Part shown: piece by piece, positions 21,299-35,000 of the stretch
Layout of the letters: every line of letters begins with the position of its first letter
Numbering within the stretch: the first letter of the stretch is position 1
NCBI RefSeq assembly: GCF_030463535.1
Contig: NC_132901.1
Location: forward strand, 993,550-1,057,549
From: Salminus brasiliensis
Taxonomy: Eukaryota > Chordata > Actinopteri > Characiformes > Bryconidae
Length of the DNA: 64,000 nucleotides
Direction: 5' to 3'
The notes under the pieces: model-generated
Database searches by the model: none
What the model was told of the DNA's origin: nothing
Seen by the model: the letters and a program-made list of their open reading frames with translations, nothing else
Program-made: the position numbers and the translations under genes

Positions 21299-23359
21299 TT
21301 TACACAATTGAGGTGAATGGAAGCAGGCGTCGGTCGCCATGACTACAACACAGATACAGCCCATAATGTATCTCCTATCCAAACCTACCAGTGCAGCTAC
21401 ATGAGTCTTCTGAGTTTTATAAGGAATGATGATGATGATGATGATGATGATGAAGGTAAAATAGTGAATAGAGAATCTGAACTAATGCAGTTCTCTTTAG
21501 GGACTACTTTCTGTAGCTGCACTACACCCTGCAGCATGTATCCCTCCACCATTTTAATGATCTGGTTCTAAAAGCAGGTTCTAGAGCCGAGCTCTTCTCA
21601 GAAGTCTGGTAGAACCGTGTCTCAGGCATCAGGCAGCGTCTTCATCACCATTAGGTGAAGAACTTTCTGTGAGGAGCTTTTATTAGAGCTTCAGACGTCT
21701 GCTTCCCTTCACCTCCAGTTCTGACTGTTTACGCTGAGCGCTGATTACGCAACGAATGTTGGATTGGTCTCGTTCGTCTGAGCGAAGAAGGAAAATCATG
21801 TGACTTTATTTATGTGTCCATTTATTTAATGTGGTCAGTCCAGACCATTTTAGATGCGTGTCATTTAAAGGGCCGATCCCAGCTGGGGCGGTCCACTGCT
21901 TTTTCAGGCTGACCACTGTGTGTGCTGTAGAGACCCATAGTGAACCACAGCTGCTTCAGCAGATCGAGGTTGGGCCGGAAAACGCTGGAGTAGCCCTTTA
22001 AACTGGTTTCCATGGTTACTGAAGGTACTGGGATCAGCCCTGGGATCAGCCCGACCACGCTGGACCTCTTACCCGGGTATAAGCTTAAAGGGCCCGTCTC
22101 CTGGACAACGGAGAGGTTCCGTACGTCTGTGACGTCTGTGATGTCACAAAGTCCAGCACCTTTACATTAATGCAGTATATGGAACCTGTCCAGGCCAGGG
22201 CAGCTTGTAAGGACCGTTTCAGCCTAGGCTCTGTGAATAGGGCGCAATAGAGGATGGCCAATCAGAACGGAGCTCATTTGCATATTACGCTGCCAAAAAA
22301 AAATAAATCAATGCTTTTGTGATGTCACACAATCCCTTCACATTTGCATACAGCCCCGCCCATTCACACCGACGTTATAGAGATGGTGCCAGCTCAGACT
22401 GCTTTTTTCGTATGGGCTGATTTGCATATTTCGGAATTGTAGACACATGATTATTTAAATGAGGCATGACTCACTATGTACGCGCTACAGTGGACCTCGA
22501 ATTGATTCCACCCAAATGGACGAACTTTGCCAGTCCCACAATAATGTGACCCTGCAACTGATTTTATTTGAATATTTTTATTTGATTGATTGATTGATTG
22601 ATCAATTAATTAATTACTTAATTATTCGCTCCATTTGAAAACACATGTACAGATTCACAGAAATGTCTGTTTGAACTTTTGTCCACTAGGGGGCAGCAGA
22701 TTCCCAAAGGTTTCCCGATTGGGAATTATCGGGAACGCCTAGGACTGGGCCTTTTTTTTCCCTTTTCTTTTTTCTTTCCGAATATCCTCTCGCCCAGTCC
22801 ACGGTACGAGCAATTTTGATTGGTCCAGGCTAGCTAGCGTCGATCGATCGTGGGACACAGTTACCGGGGACCCAATTTATACTCACTGTTCCTCCCCTAA
22901 TGGACAAAAGCTCGTGACGACTTCTTTAACCCCTTTGTTTTTAAGTGTTTTAAGTATTTCGGCCCGAATAATAAACAGACTTCAACCGTTTCTCGTATTA
23001 CTGTCAATTATTTACATCGGAAAAAACCTCATGTATGCGCACAGGCGTGGGAATGGGATCCTGTGTAGTGGCCAGAGTAAGGTAAGGTAAGATGCAGCCA
23101 CGACTTGATTAAAAGGCGACGAGCCAGTTTTAGTAGCCTCATCTTTACGAAATAGTCCTTAAACCCCATTTTTTTTAAAAACGACTTCTCAATAAAAATG
23201 ATCAAAATATCGAGATAAAAAAAAAAAAAAGCAGGATCGATGAATGAGTCAAGTGTCCCAATACTTTTGTCCACGTCATGTCATATTCGTGTGCATGGCG
23301 ATGTAAGGTGTTTCCAATAAAGTGGCCAGTGCGTGGAAGCGGACTCTTATTATGAAATA
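21189..23359. other. GNE-NANS intergenic region
   Basis: No gene is seen. It holds an ATT run (about 21271-21300), a GAT run (about 21427-21453), an interspersed repeat copy (21500-21655), a consensus CTCF-like site (22683-22697) and a half MITE ending in CCCAATACTTTTGTCCACG (about 23240-23275). Confidence 0.7.
22683..22697 (+). promoter_or_regulatory. CTCF-like site (15/15 core match)
   Basis: CCACTAGGGGGCAGC fits all positions of CCASYAGRKGGCRSY. It lies between GNE and NANS, about 800 bp before the NANS start codon. Confidence 0.45.
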
Positions 23360-23495
23360 TGTGGGCGTGGCCGGGCCGGCTGTCTTCCTGCCTGCCCGCG
23401 GTTCACTGTAGGCTCGTGGAAAGCTGAGCTGGAGGAGAAACGACAAGCAGGAGAAGATTAAAATACATAATTTTTATTAGTTTATTTAGTGGAAA
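23360..23495 (+). promoter_or_regulatory. Putative NANS promoter and 5' UTR
   Basis: A locally GC-rich stretch (GGGCGTGGCCGGGCCGGC, a GC-box-like run) lies just upstream of the NANS start codon, in otherwise AT-rich DNA. No TATA box was recognised. The transcription start is unknown. Confidence 0.4.
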
Positions 23496-25463
23496 ATGTC
23501 TCTAAAGTTCGAGCTGTGTCCCGGGCGGATGATCGGAGGGAATCACCCGTGTTTTATTATTGCAGAAATTGGACAAAACCATCAAGGGGACCTGGAGATA
23601 GCGAAGAAAATGATCAAGATGGCTAAAGTAAGAGCTTTTATTACAGAGGATTATATTTTAATGATATTTAATAAGAAAATAGCAAAAATCTAGATTTTCG
23701 TCAGCTTCTCATGCGAACTCTCCGTTCCACCTTAAATGCTGCAGCAGTTACAGTCTGGCGCCTGAGGCGCCAGACTGTAACTGCTGCAGCATTTAAGGTG
23801 GAACGGAGAGTTTGCATGAGAAGCCAGTTTTCGCCTCATATCCACGTAAATAGTCCGATTTTTAGGTCTAATCTCAATAAAAACGCTCAAATACACCTTT
23901 TCCTGCTTCCCCCCCTTCTACACAGTCAACAATTTGTAGATCTACACATCAGACTTTTATTATGAAGGGATTTCCACACGGTTAACATTAAAAAAGCTTA
24001 TTTTTTAAAAAATATATCTGTGTAAAAATCTGTTGACATCATTTTTGATCAGATTATGTGGCGTAATTATTAGATATTGTATTTAACTACTAAAACTAAT
24101 AAAAAAAAACATTGGATCATTGGACCATTTACTACTGCAATCAGACGTTTATCAGACGATGACTGTACCATTGCAGATTGAGTGATGGGCTGTCCGATTT
24201 CATTGAGTATCAGACAGTACTGATACAGTTCCAACATTGGAATCTTGAATATCGAACAGCGCCGATACTGGTCCGATATTAAAATCTCGAGTACCGGACA
24301 ATATTGGATACGGGTCTGATAACGAAATCTTTAGTATCGGACAGCACTGATTCAGTATTGCAGTTTTGAGTATCAGACAGTATCAGTACTGTGCAGATAC
24401 TGGTCCGATATTGAAATCTTGAGTACCGGACAATATCGATATTAATGCACTATATCTGATTTCGGAGTCTTATATTGGATACGGGTCTGATAACGATATC
24501 TTTAGTATCGGACAGCACTGATTCAGTATTGGAATCTTGATTATCAGATACTGTTTGGATATTGAAATCAGTATCAGACAGTCCTGACACTGTTCCAACA
24601 TTGGAATCTTGAATATCGAACAGCGCCGATACTGGTCCGATATTAAAATCTCGAGTACCGGATAATATTGGATATGGGTCTGATTCCGAAATCTTTTGTA
24701 TCGGACAGCACTGATTCAGTATTGCAATCTTGAGTATCAGACAGAATCAGTACTGTGCAGATTCTGAAATGTTGAGTATCAGAAAATTCTGATCCGATAT
24801 TGAAATGTTGAGGATCAGACTATATGGATACTGTTCAGATACTAATATCTTGAGTATCGAACAAGATCAGTACTGTTAAGATTCTTGAGTATCGGTAAAT
24901 ACTGGTCCGATATTGAAATGTGTATTAGACAGTGCTGATACCGTTCTGATATTGGACTCTTGAGAATCGGACAGTGCTGATACTGTTCTGATTCTAAAAA
25001 TGTTGAGTATTAGACTGTACGGATACTGTTCAGACACTGAAATCGTAAGGATTGGACAGCACTGATACTGATCCGATATCAACATCCTAAGCATTAGACG
25101 AGATCAATACTAATTCTTGATGATCAGAAAATACTGATCCAATATTGGAATCTGGAGAATGGGACATATCTGATACTGTGATGATATTGAAATATTGACT
25201 GTCCCACAGTACTGACACTGGTCCAGTGTAGAAATCTTGATATTGGACAGTACGGATTAGATTATTGGACAACATCGATACTGATCCCATATTGAAATCT
25301 TGGATCGGATCGGATCGGATGATACCAACATTGGTCCGATATTGAAATCTTGATCTGGGACAAAACAGGTCCAGATTCAGTGTTAAAATCTCGAGTATTG
25401 ACCCAGAGAAGGACCCACTGTGAAAATACTGGGTATCAGACCCTTTGCTATCGGGTCTGATAT

Positions 25464-25515
<52 letters not shown>

Positions 25516-26435
25516 GACTCCGGGGCGGACTGCGCTAAATTCCAGAAGAGTGAACTGGAGCACAAGTTCAACCGCCGCGCTCTGGAGAGGCCCTACACGT
25601 CCCAGCACTCCTGGGGGAAGACGTACGGGGAGCACAAGCGCCACCTGGAGTTCAGTCACGAGCAGTACAGGGAGCTGCAGAAATACGCCGCTGAAGTGGG
25701 AATCTTCTTCACCGCCTCGGGGATGGACGAGGTGCCCCGCCTCTTCACTTTCTGCTGGTTCCCAGAATAATGGCATGCACACGGATCCAAAAGGTTCCGC
25801 CACTCAGTATTACACAGAACCCTAAATGGGCTGAATGGGCCGGTGGCACTGGTCTAAGTAGGTTATTGGCCCTGGTCTGAAAGGAATGGACGGGTCTGAA
25901 TGGACCGGTGGTGCTGGTCTAAATTAAATGGTGGAACTAGGCTAAATGGACTGGTGGCGCTGGACTGACTGACTGGTCTGGTCTGAGTGGGCTGGTCTGA
26001 GTGGGTCGGTGCCGCTGGTCTGACTGGGTGGTTCTGTGTGGGCTTTTTGCAGATGGCTGTAGAATTCCTCCATCAGCTCGACGTTCCTTTCTTCAAAGTC
26101 GGCTCCGGCGACACCAACAACTTCCCCTACCTGGAGAAAACGGCTCAGAAAGGTTGGTTAAGCTCCGGGTTTGATTGGATTTTAATTTGATCTGATCAGA
26201 ATCAGAAGCGTTTCAGTCCTGATAACCGCAGGTGTCTGATGTCAGTGTCTTGGTTCTCCGGGTGTGCGGTGGTCCGGCAGGTCGGCCCATGGTGGTCTCC
26301 AGCGGGATGCAGTCGATGGAGACGATGCGGCGGGTTTATCAGACGGTGAAGAAACACAACCAGAACTTCTGCATCCTGCAGTGCACGAGCGCGTACCCGC
26401 TGGAGCCCGAGGACGTCAACCTGCGCGTCATCGCG

Positions 26436-26493
<58 letters not shown>

Positions 26494-27628
26494 TGTCCAG
26501 ACTTTTCGGTCTGAGAATTTATGCACCCTTCTTACGTCACACTAGTTACACCAGGCTAGCCACTTGGCAACACCATAGCAACCTCCTAGCAATACCATAG
26601 CAACCACTTAACAACACCATTGCAACCACCTGGGATAGAGTGGTAACCACCTAGCAACACCATAGCAACCATGTGTGACATCATAGCAACCACCTAGCAA
26701 CTACCTGGCAACACTATAGCAGCGACCTAGCAATACCATAGCAGTCACCTGGATTACTATAGCATCCACTTAACAACACCATAGAAACCACCTAGGATAG
26801 AGTGGTAACCACCTAGCAACGCCATAGCAACCATATGTGATTACAGTAGCAACTACTTGGGAACATCAAAGCAGCCACTTAACAACACCAAAGCAACTAC
26901 CTGGTATAGAATGGCAACCACCTATCAATACCATAGCAACCACCTAGCAACTACTTGGCAACACCATAGCAACCACAAACCCAGCACATTAGCAGCTGCC
27001 TGGAAGTCTGCGTTTCCTCCACGGTAACGCGGGAGTAAGCATCTCTGTTCCACCCAATAGGAATACCAGAAAGAGTTCCCGGACATTCCCATTGGCTACT
27101 CGGGCCACGAGTCGGGCATCAGCATCACGGTGGGCGCGGTGGCTCTGGGGGCCAAGGTGGTGGAGCGTCACGTGACCCTGGACAAAAGCTGGAAGGGCAG
27201 CGACCACGCGGCGTCGCTGGAGCCCGGAGAGCTGGCCGAGCTGGTGAAGGCCATCCGGACCGTGGAGAGGGCGCTGGGCAGCGGGGTCAAGCGCATGCTG
27301 CCCTGTGAGGTGCCCTGCCATGACAAGGTCAGAACGAACACACACACACACAGTGTCAAACAGGACGGTTGTGACAGAAATAATTGGACACTTTCTTTTT
27401 TCCCCCCTCTCTCTCTAGCTGGGTAAGTCTGTTGTGGCTAAATCAGCGATTCCTAAGGGAACGGAGTTGACCCTGGACCTGCTGACGGTCAAGGTGGCCG
27501 AACCGAAGGGTGTGGCTCCAGAGGACATTTTCCAGCTGGTGGGGAAGAAGGTGCTGGTGGACATCGAGGAGGACGAGAGCGTGACCGAGGATGCGGTCGA
27601 GAACTACGGTAAAAAAGCCAAAGTGTGA
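23496..27628 (+). CDS. nans: N-acetylneuraminate 9-phosphate synthase
   Basis: The enzyme condenses ManNAc-6-phosphate with phosphoenolpyruvate to give Neu5Ac-9-phosphate, the step right after GNE, in the cytosol. Coding exons are 23496-23627, 25516-25731, 26053-26152, 26281-26435, 27061-27327 and 27419-27628. They join to 359 codons plus stop, exactly the human length. The TIM-barrel synthase part shows FIIAEIGQNHQGD, ADCAKFQKSEL, HSWGKTYGEHKRHLEFS, FFKVGSGDTNNFPYLEKTA, LQCTSAYPL and GYSGHESG. The C-terminal antifreeze-like (SAF) domain covers about residues 290-355, starting LGKSVVAKSAIPKG and containing VGKKVLVDIEED. The second-exon donor is weak (GAG/GTGCCC) and the fourth-exon donor runs into a GT repeat. 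It lies 2.8 kb behind GNE on the same strand. Confidence 0.97.
23705..23823. mobile_element. Near-perfect 119-bp foldback palindrome, copy 2
   Basis: The two 59-bp arms (23705-23763 and 23765-23823) differ at a single position and are separated by one base. The arms share TCCGTTCCACCTTAAAT with copies 1 and 3. The near identity suggests a recent insertion or arm-to-arm conversion. In the NANS pre-mRNA it would form a 59-bp hairpin. Confidence 0.85.
24180..25450. repeat. Diverged GATACTG/TATCGGACA tandem repeat
   Basis: Loose units of about 40 bp combine ATCGGACAGCACTGATTC, GGTCCGATATTGAAATC and TTGAGTATC blocks. A larger segment repeats: 24227-24300 recurs at 24594-24662, a shift of about 365 bp. 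Confidence 0.75.
26436..27000. repeat. GT run and AGCAACCACCT minisatellite in NANS intron
   Basis: A GT run of about 50 bases (26440-26491) directly follows the donor of the fourth exon. A diverged repeat of CTAGCAACACCATAGCAACC units fills about 26550-26980. Confidence 0.85.
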
Positions 27629-27871
27629 CGGACGGAGCGCCGACTCTACCGACCGCCGGCACGAGATCCGCTGGTGTCGACCTCGGCGGGGCAGCGCCGG
27701 ACCTCTGGACCGGCTGGAAAGCTCCAGTACTCAGCAGACGACACACGGCAGCGGTAGATCAGTTTAAAGCCCAGACTGTGGATTGTCCAGCAGTCACTGA
27801 GACAACCCTGCTGTGTGAAGAATCAGAGCACTTTGCCAAACTGTAATAAATAAATAAAATGAATCAATAAA
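27629..27871 (+). other. NANS 3' UTR with polyadenylation signals
   Basis: AATAAA hexamers occur at 27845-27850 (overlapping AATAAATAAATAAA) and 27866-27871, about 220 bp after the stop. That distance is plausible for the mRNA end. Confidence 0.7.
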
Positions 27872-28559
27872 CTGCAATTTAAAACCACTCTCGCTTCCTC
27901 CTTTCTCACGGAGTCGCGCTACTCAGGAAAACTCCACCATATTTTAGGGTCTGACCTTGACCCTGATTCTGAGAAGAGTCATTGCATATCATTAAAATAG
28001 TGGAGGGATACATGCTGCAGGGTGTCGTTCGGCCAAAAGTAGTCCCTTAAGTCCCTAAAGAAAACTGGATTCCTTTTTTTTTTTTTTTTAAATTGGCCAC
28101 GATTACCAATATGATCAACAATATGTACAAAAACCTCTTAACTGCTGTCTTCACCAGTCTTCAGAGGTCCTGCATGTGATTGTGGACTACGGTCGGACTG
28201 TACGCCTGTATAGTGGAGCGATAGGTGACGTGGTCAGTGGAAGGAAAGGCATGCCCTGCTTTGTGGGTGTTCTGCAGCTGCTTAGTGGAGCCTATGGCTG
28301 CTGATTGTTTTACATATTTATATATTTACTGAAATTTAGATTCATAACAAGGGCTAATGTTATGAATTTTTTTTTATCATTATTAAAATATATAAATATA
28401 TATATATGCTATTTGTATAGTAATAATGTATTAATATTAATTATTAATATAAATATTATTATTTATATTGTTGTTGTTTGTACTGCAGCGTGCCGTCTGC
28501 GCATGATCTGCGACAGATCACGGGACCTGCACGCACACGGTTAAGTCATTTTATTGGTT
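27872..28559. other. NANS-CLTA intergenic region
   Basis: It contains an inverted copy of the interspersed repeat also at 8286 and 21500 (about 27945-28060), a poly-T run and an AT-rich stretch (28300-28470). No gene is seen. Confidence 0.7.
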
Positions 28560-28798
28560 GCGCGTCTACGCGATTCCCTCCACGATTGGACAACGTCGCT
28601 GTCGATCAGCAACCCGCGTCGCTGACTGGCCGCGCTGCGTCTCTCTCGCTCTGGCTGCCCCTTAGCCCCGCCCCCTCCCCCTCCGCTGACGCTGACCGTT
28701 GAAGAAGGTGGTAGAGGGGTTACAGCCAGCGAGCCGCTCCGCCATTTCCGTCGCCTTCGCAGCCAGTCAGCTTTAGCTTTAGGTGAACTCGGGCAGCC
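28560..28798 (+). promoter_or_regulatory. Putative CLTA promoter and 5' UTR (CpG-rich)
   Basis: A GC- and CpG-rich stretch with a reversed GC box (CCCCGCCCCC, about 28666-28675) ends at the CLTA start codon. No TATA box was recognised, as is usual for housekeeping genes. Confidence 0.5.
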
Positions 28799-29006
28799 AT
28801 GGATGACTTTGACATGCTGGGGAACGCTGGCAACGGCGTCGGGACTGAGGAGGACCCGGCGGCGGCTTTTTTGGCCCAGCAGGAGAGCGAGATTGCGGGG
28901 ATCGAGCAGGACGAAGGCTTCAGCATCCTGGACGGCGGAGAGGTTCCCTCTCACCTCGGCGGTGACCAGCACAACGGTTGGTTGTAGAACCAGTGACCAC
29001 GATTAT

Positions 29007-29039
<33 letters not shown>

Positions 29040-32000
29040 CACCAGCTAGCTAAATCCCCGTCACTCGGCTGAAATTCGCCTGTTGTTTTTAATTCTCCGG
29101 TCCACCTTAAATCGCCCAGCAGTCGCGCAGCTGCTGCCCAGGCGCCACAGTGCGAACTCCGCGCTATTTAAGGTGGACCGGACAATTGCAGGACGTAGCT
29201 AGCTGTAGCTAATCCCCGGTCGTCTGAGGAAGCGCGTTTTTATACCTCTAAATGCTGTAGCAGGCAGATTTCCCTCTTTAACACAGCTGTGATGGTTTCT
29301 TCGTCAGTTTAAAGCGAATATCCTGCTGTGTTTAGCCTAATGTCTGCAGGTCTGAGCTAGATAGCGCTGAAGCTAAGCTAAGCTAAGCTAGCTATCGAGT
29401 GGACTCTGCCCCCGTTGAGGCCGAGCGGACATTTTTTCCGCGTATTTTTGACGAGATAAATGGTCAAATGTGGGGTTTGGTACCTTAAAAAGTGTGTCTG
29501 AGAAATCCAGGGTCGCGTTTGGCTGCTTTGAAGAAGGTTTTTAGGGTAAAATTCGCTGATTCGGGAACGTAGGGAAATCGGTAATTAGCTAAGGGAGCGT
29601 CTGACAAGGGCGTGACGTCAGTTAGGGATCGTGTGACAAGTGAAAAGCGTGCGGCGCTGAAGCTGAGCTGAGCGGTGCGGTTATTGTTATTGTCTCAACT
29701 TCCATCATATTCAGCTGCAATCTATCGAGTGTTGTCACATGGTTATAATCCAGAGCCTCCTCTGAGAGGATGCTGTACCCTGTACTGTACAGCTGCACTG
29801 TACTGTAGGTCCCTACAGTTGCATTGCTTAGGCACTCAGGCGTCCGCAAACTTTAGGCCACGTTGTGCAGTTCAGCTGGTCTTCTGCTTTGAATAAATCA
29901 TGAGCTCAGGTTCTTGCGTTACAGCGGCTGAAACGTGCTACCGCTCCTGCTCACAGTCTGACACAGGTGTGCAAATACTGCCAGTAGAATAGGACCCCTC
30001 AAGGGCTAGAGGGGTGGTGATGGTCGTCGTCATCATCATCATGCAATCAAATCCTCACAGCTCCTCCACTTCTCCTCCTCCAGAATCTAGCAGAAAGTCT
30101 TCTTCCCTGGGCAGGATCAGCTTTGATTTTAGAAGAAATGATGATCAAGCAGGTGTCCCAATACTTTAGTCATTTTTTTTTTTTGCAGCGTTTCTGCTGG
30201 GATTAGTGTGTGTTCAGCATGTTGAAACGGCCTGAATCATCCCGTTGATGTGTGTTGTGTAACGTTTTCCGCCTGAAAAGGAAGGAGGCAGGAAGGAGTC
30301 AGCAAAAAAGTAGAGGCTCAGGACCGCCGAAGAAGGTCTGAGCGAGGGTTTCCTGTGGCAGCGTTTAGCTTGAGCTGACGTTCTTATTGATTTGGCATGT
30401 TGTCTTGTCCTGCTGGGTCCTCACTTCACCCCCTCTGTCTGTCTCTCTGTCTGTCTGTTTGCAGGAGGAGCACTGAACGGAGATCTGCATGAGGTAAAGT
30501 CGCTGAAGTTCAGCCACCCGCCACGAGGTGCAGGTTACCCGCAGGGGTGTTTATCAGATCTGTAGAGTTTAACGAGGTTCTGATATCTGGAACCGAGTTG
30601 CCAGGCCATGTACAGATGGAGGCTCAGCGCGCCCCGCCGTCCCTCCTGCCTCCGGTATGTTAATGAAATGGCAGCTCAAGGGAACCTCTGGAAGGCCGAT
30701 AAATACCTGCAAGAGGCAAATCAGCACCCCCTATATGAGGCAAGAGGGTGCTGCACCCTTCTACTGTGCAGCATTGCCTGCCCAGACCTAGTGTTTTGCT
30801 TCCTGGGTCTCTAAACGCTTGACCATAACCACCCACGTTAGCTGAGCTCCTGATTGAGCCGACCCGTTGGTCCAGGATGTGAAGAACCCCTATTGTTTCC
30901 TCTCAGCTTTTTTGAACAATAGCTGTTATTTGCCCTGGCAGAGAGCTGTGGGCGAACACTGTGCACTGTTGACTCGACAGAAAGTAAAATCTGTGTGTTT
31001 GCTGCAGAGCAACGGCCCGTCTGACGCTTACGCCGCCATCTCCAACGCCGACCGCTTGCAGGCCGAGCCGGAGAGCCTGCGCAAGTGGAGGGAGGAGCAG
31101 CGCGAGAGGCTCGAGGCCCTGGGTAAGGAGGCAGGGGGCAGCTTGGGGTGAACCGGGTCCGTATTGCTCCATCCAATACTTCTGGGATGGGATTGCATTG
31201 AACGGGTGTCCCAATACTTTCGTCATATCATATAATATAATCGAGACCATGCCACTGTTCCGCAGAAGTAACGTCTTGTCCGTTCGCAGATGCCAACTCG
31301 CGTAAGCAGGAGACGGAGTGGAAGGAGAAGGCGAAGGTGGAGCTCGAGGAGTGGCACTCCAGACAGGACGAGCAGCTAGCTAAGACCAAAGTCAACAACA
31401 GGTATACAGCACACACCGATAGGCACGCGACATGCAGGCCAGCGACAGGTACACACCCACCCACACACACGGATAATAAAGAGTGGACAGACCTGCAGGA
31501 TGAGGCAGATCGGCCGTATTAATGGCTATTTCAGAGCTTCAGGAAGTGTAAAGGACACGCAGTGAAAAGAAGTGTGGAGAGGAGGTGGGCTGGCCTGGTC
31601 AGGGTGACCGCAGCCTGGAGGGAGGAAGGTTACGAACGTTGGTTGATCCTAGTTTAGCTGTTTTATCTGAAATATGATGACTTGGAGATCTAAACCTCCT
31701 ACTGAGTGTACGTATAATGTTCTCCGATATCTAGTACCTTGTAGGACAGTGATTAAGAAATGAACATAATTGCCGCTCTTCCCAAACACGTCCGCCTCCG
31801 CTCTCTCTGCTACCCACTATCCAAAAATGCTGCCTCAAATCGTCAAATTCAAATTTCTGCAGGTGAGTCTCGGGCTGGGTGCCGAAGTTCTCTACTTTTA
31901 TATCCCTACACGAATTACTGAATTACCCTCAGACACTTGTCCCTGTCCCAAGCATGTCAGCACCTGAGCAGTTGATCTTCTCAGAGTCTGGGAGCCAATA

Positions 32001-35000
32001 AACATGCTTGTTCCAGATTCTGTAGGGGGGCCTGAAGCAGTGCAGTTCAGGTGAGCTCAGATGATACGTTAACGCAGTGGTTAACATCTAGCCAGCGTCA
32101 GCCAGGGCACTGGATGCCAAGCCAACATCAGCCCAGGTAGGTAGTTAGTATTCAGCCAACGTCAGAAAGAGCATTGAACTTCCAGGGCGGTTGACGCCTA
32201 GCAAAACAACGGGCGGGGAGGTCGACGCCTAGCTGAATCCAAAGCCGAACGATGGCCAGGACGGTCGACGCCTAGCCGGATCCAAAAGCCAGACGGTGGC
32301 CAGGGCGGTCGACGCCTAGCCGGATCCGAACGTCGGCCAGGCCGAATCCAAAAGCCAGACGTCAGCCAGGGCAGTCGACGCCTAGTCGAATCCAAAGCCA
32401 GGCAGCGGCCAAGCCGGATCCGAAAGCCGAACGACGGCCAGGACGGGTGGTATCAGGTGGTTGACCAGGGCGGTTAACAGCAAGTCAGCGGCATTTGGCA
32501 TCCAGCCTTCTGGCCGGCCCAGGGCGCCTTGCGTCTCCGGCAGTTTGGATGGCAGCCGCCGGTGGCCGGCTCCGATATGTAGGGTTTGGGTAATTGGCGA
32601 TTCAACTTTGGGAGAAAATGGGTAAAAAATGAGTGCTCGATATCCAGCCCGAAAATCACCGAATCCAGCAGGTCACCAGTTACTGATGTTTTTCCACCCC
32701 TGCGATTGACTCTCTTCTTGTGTGTGTATTAACCTGTATCTCTGTCTTCTAATGGAAATGTGGTGTGTGTGTGTTGGCTCCACTGTATGAGGTGTGTTCT
32801 TCTCCTTTCACTGCTCTCTCTCTTCTCTCCTGATTGGCTGCTCTCCTCTGGGATTCCCAGGGTTTTGGATGAGGATTTCTACAAACAACCCTTCGCTCAC
32901 CTGATTGGTTATGTGTATGTTGCTCAACTAACATCCTTTCTTTTCACATGCATCTCTCTTTTTAACACCTGTCCATCTTCTGCTTCTGCCCTTTCGTCCA
33001 TTCGTCATGCCATCGCTCCAGACACCGAGCGCTTCCCTTCCTGTACATCTCACAGCGGTTTTCGCTTGAACACTCCTTTAAAAAAGAAGCGTAAAGGGGC
33101 TGCTAAGGGTTCTTTGAGCGACGCCATCTGAGGACCCTTGTGAGACGTGGAGGCTCCAGTCGCTCCGAGAACCCTGTGTAGCCCTTTATTGTTTTAAGAG
33201 CGTAAGCTTAAGGAGAACTGACGTCCCGCATGCCCTTCATTTGTCTCTACGTTCAAATTCACAAGGACTTTTGTGATCCCGATTTCGGAAAACCGCCGTT
33301 TTTCTTTCCTCCATTGTCCGTCGTACGGCTTTGTCATGTGCTTCCGTCATGTTTCCACCGATTCACCTCCTTCTTTTTAATGAATTCTAGATGATGTGTG
33401 TCTAAATTGCAGGACTAGTGCCTCCGTTGTAATGTGTGACCTTTTCTTCAGTATGAGTAGTGCAGTGTTGTTGTTTTGTTTTTTTTTTTGCTGTAGTTTA
33501 TTATTAGTGGTAGTTTTAGCAGTGTTTAGTTTAGCCTCGTTCTTCAGCAGCTCTGCAGTGTGTCCGGCAAACGTCAGGCCTTGAGCGTTAATCAGGTGGA
33601 CCTTTGCCAGTTCCGTTTTGAATTGATAAATTTGGCACTTTTTTAAAATGCTAAACATAGGAACTGAAACATGAAATGGTCGACGATCACGATTAACGCA
33701 TGTTAACACTTAAGTGGTGAGTATTGGGGATGTGTGGCTTTGCCGAAAGTCGCCGCAAGCCTGTAGTATTCAGCTAACGTCAGAAAGAGCATTGAACATC
33801 TAGCCAACGTCAGCCAGTCCGGTTGACGCCAGACCAACCCCAAAAGCCGCCGTCAGCAAGGTCGTTGACGTCTAGCCGACCCCAAAAGCCAGCGTCTGTC
33901 AGGATGGTTAGTATTCAGGCAACGTCAGAAAGAGCATCGAACATCTAGCCAACGTCAGCCAGTCCGGTTGACGCCAGTCAGGATGGTTAGTATTCAGGCA
34001 ACGTCAGAAAGAGCATCGAACGTCTAGCCGACGTCAGCAAGATTTGTTGACGCCTAGCCGTTCCCAAAAGCTGACATCTGCCAGGCCGGTTGACACCTAG
34101 CCGACCCCAAAAACCGAACATCAAACATCTAGCTGGTTGACGTTGAACATCAAACATCTAGCTGGTTGACGTCTAGCCGACCCCAAAAGCCAGCGTCTGT
34201 CAGGGTGATTAGTATTCAGGCAACGTCAGAAAGGGCATCGAACATCTAGCCAGAGTTGTTGACGCCAGGGTCAGCGTCTAGCCAACGGCAGCAAGAGGAG
34301 GTAACGTCTAGCCAGCGCCTGTCAGAGGTAGCTGTTCGTTAACTAGAGCAGTTGATTACCTTTTTTATAGTGTTTAAGAACCTGAAACCTCTGGAATGTT
34401 TAACTGGTGCTTTCCGGCATCCGTACACATCCCCAGTATCTACTCTGTTGATGTTGACCCATAATCCGGGGAGGCACTTTTTTGGCTGTTAATTACGCTT
34501 GTGGGTCGACGCTTTGCTGGACACCTCGCTGATCATAAATGCTGGTGGTCAGCAAGTGTGGCTGTAGGTGTAGTTTGGTTAGTAGAGTTAGGGCGTGGTG
34601 TAGCTTATGAGCAGCTTTAGCTACTGGCCTAGCTCTGCAGCCCTCATCACAGTGGGGCTTCTGCCCGGTCACTAAAGGCCGGGCCGAACGGGTCTGTGCC
34701 CGACATGCTGGAAGAAAGGGTGGCTTAATGCTTTTAGTTCTTTGTTTAAAATCCATAAGCATCTGAATCGAACCAAACGTGATCTTTACTCACGCTTTAT
34801 TAACGCTGACTTCCTGCCCATGTGATGCCCTCTGGCCTCATTTTGAATGGCCATCCTACAGGAGGCTGCCTGAGTGACCAGCAGAACCGTGTTGAACCGC
34901 TAACCTCGTTTGCCTACAGTAGAGATTTTCTACTGTAAACCGAGGCAAATCGAGGCTTGGTTTGCCAGAATATAAAGAAACCTTCCTTCAGCTTGTCGGT

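Larger units (their letters stand above)
23628..25515 (+). other. NANS intron 1
   Basis: A 1.9-kb intron with a 119-bp near-perfect palindrome (23705-23823), a diverged tandem repeat built on 'gatactg..ccgatattgaaatcttgagtatcggaca' (24180-25450) and a GT microsatellite (about 25466-25513) that runs into the TGCAG acceptor. Open frames across the repeat are not coding. Confidence 0.8.

Noticed and set aside
25087-25803. 238-codon - strand frame over NANS exon 2 and its upstream intron
   Set aside because: Antisense shadow of a real exon joined to a GT microsatellite and a diverged repeat.
33061-33131. Frame ending in a basic KKKRKGAAKG stretch, like a nuclear localisation signal
   Set aside because: It is in a CLTA intron, without splice-site support or homology that I could recognise.
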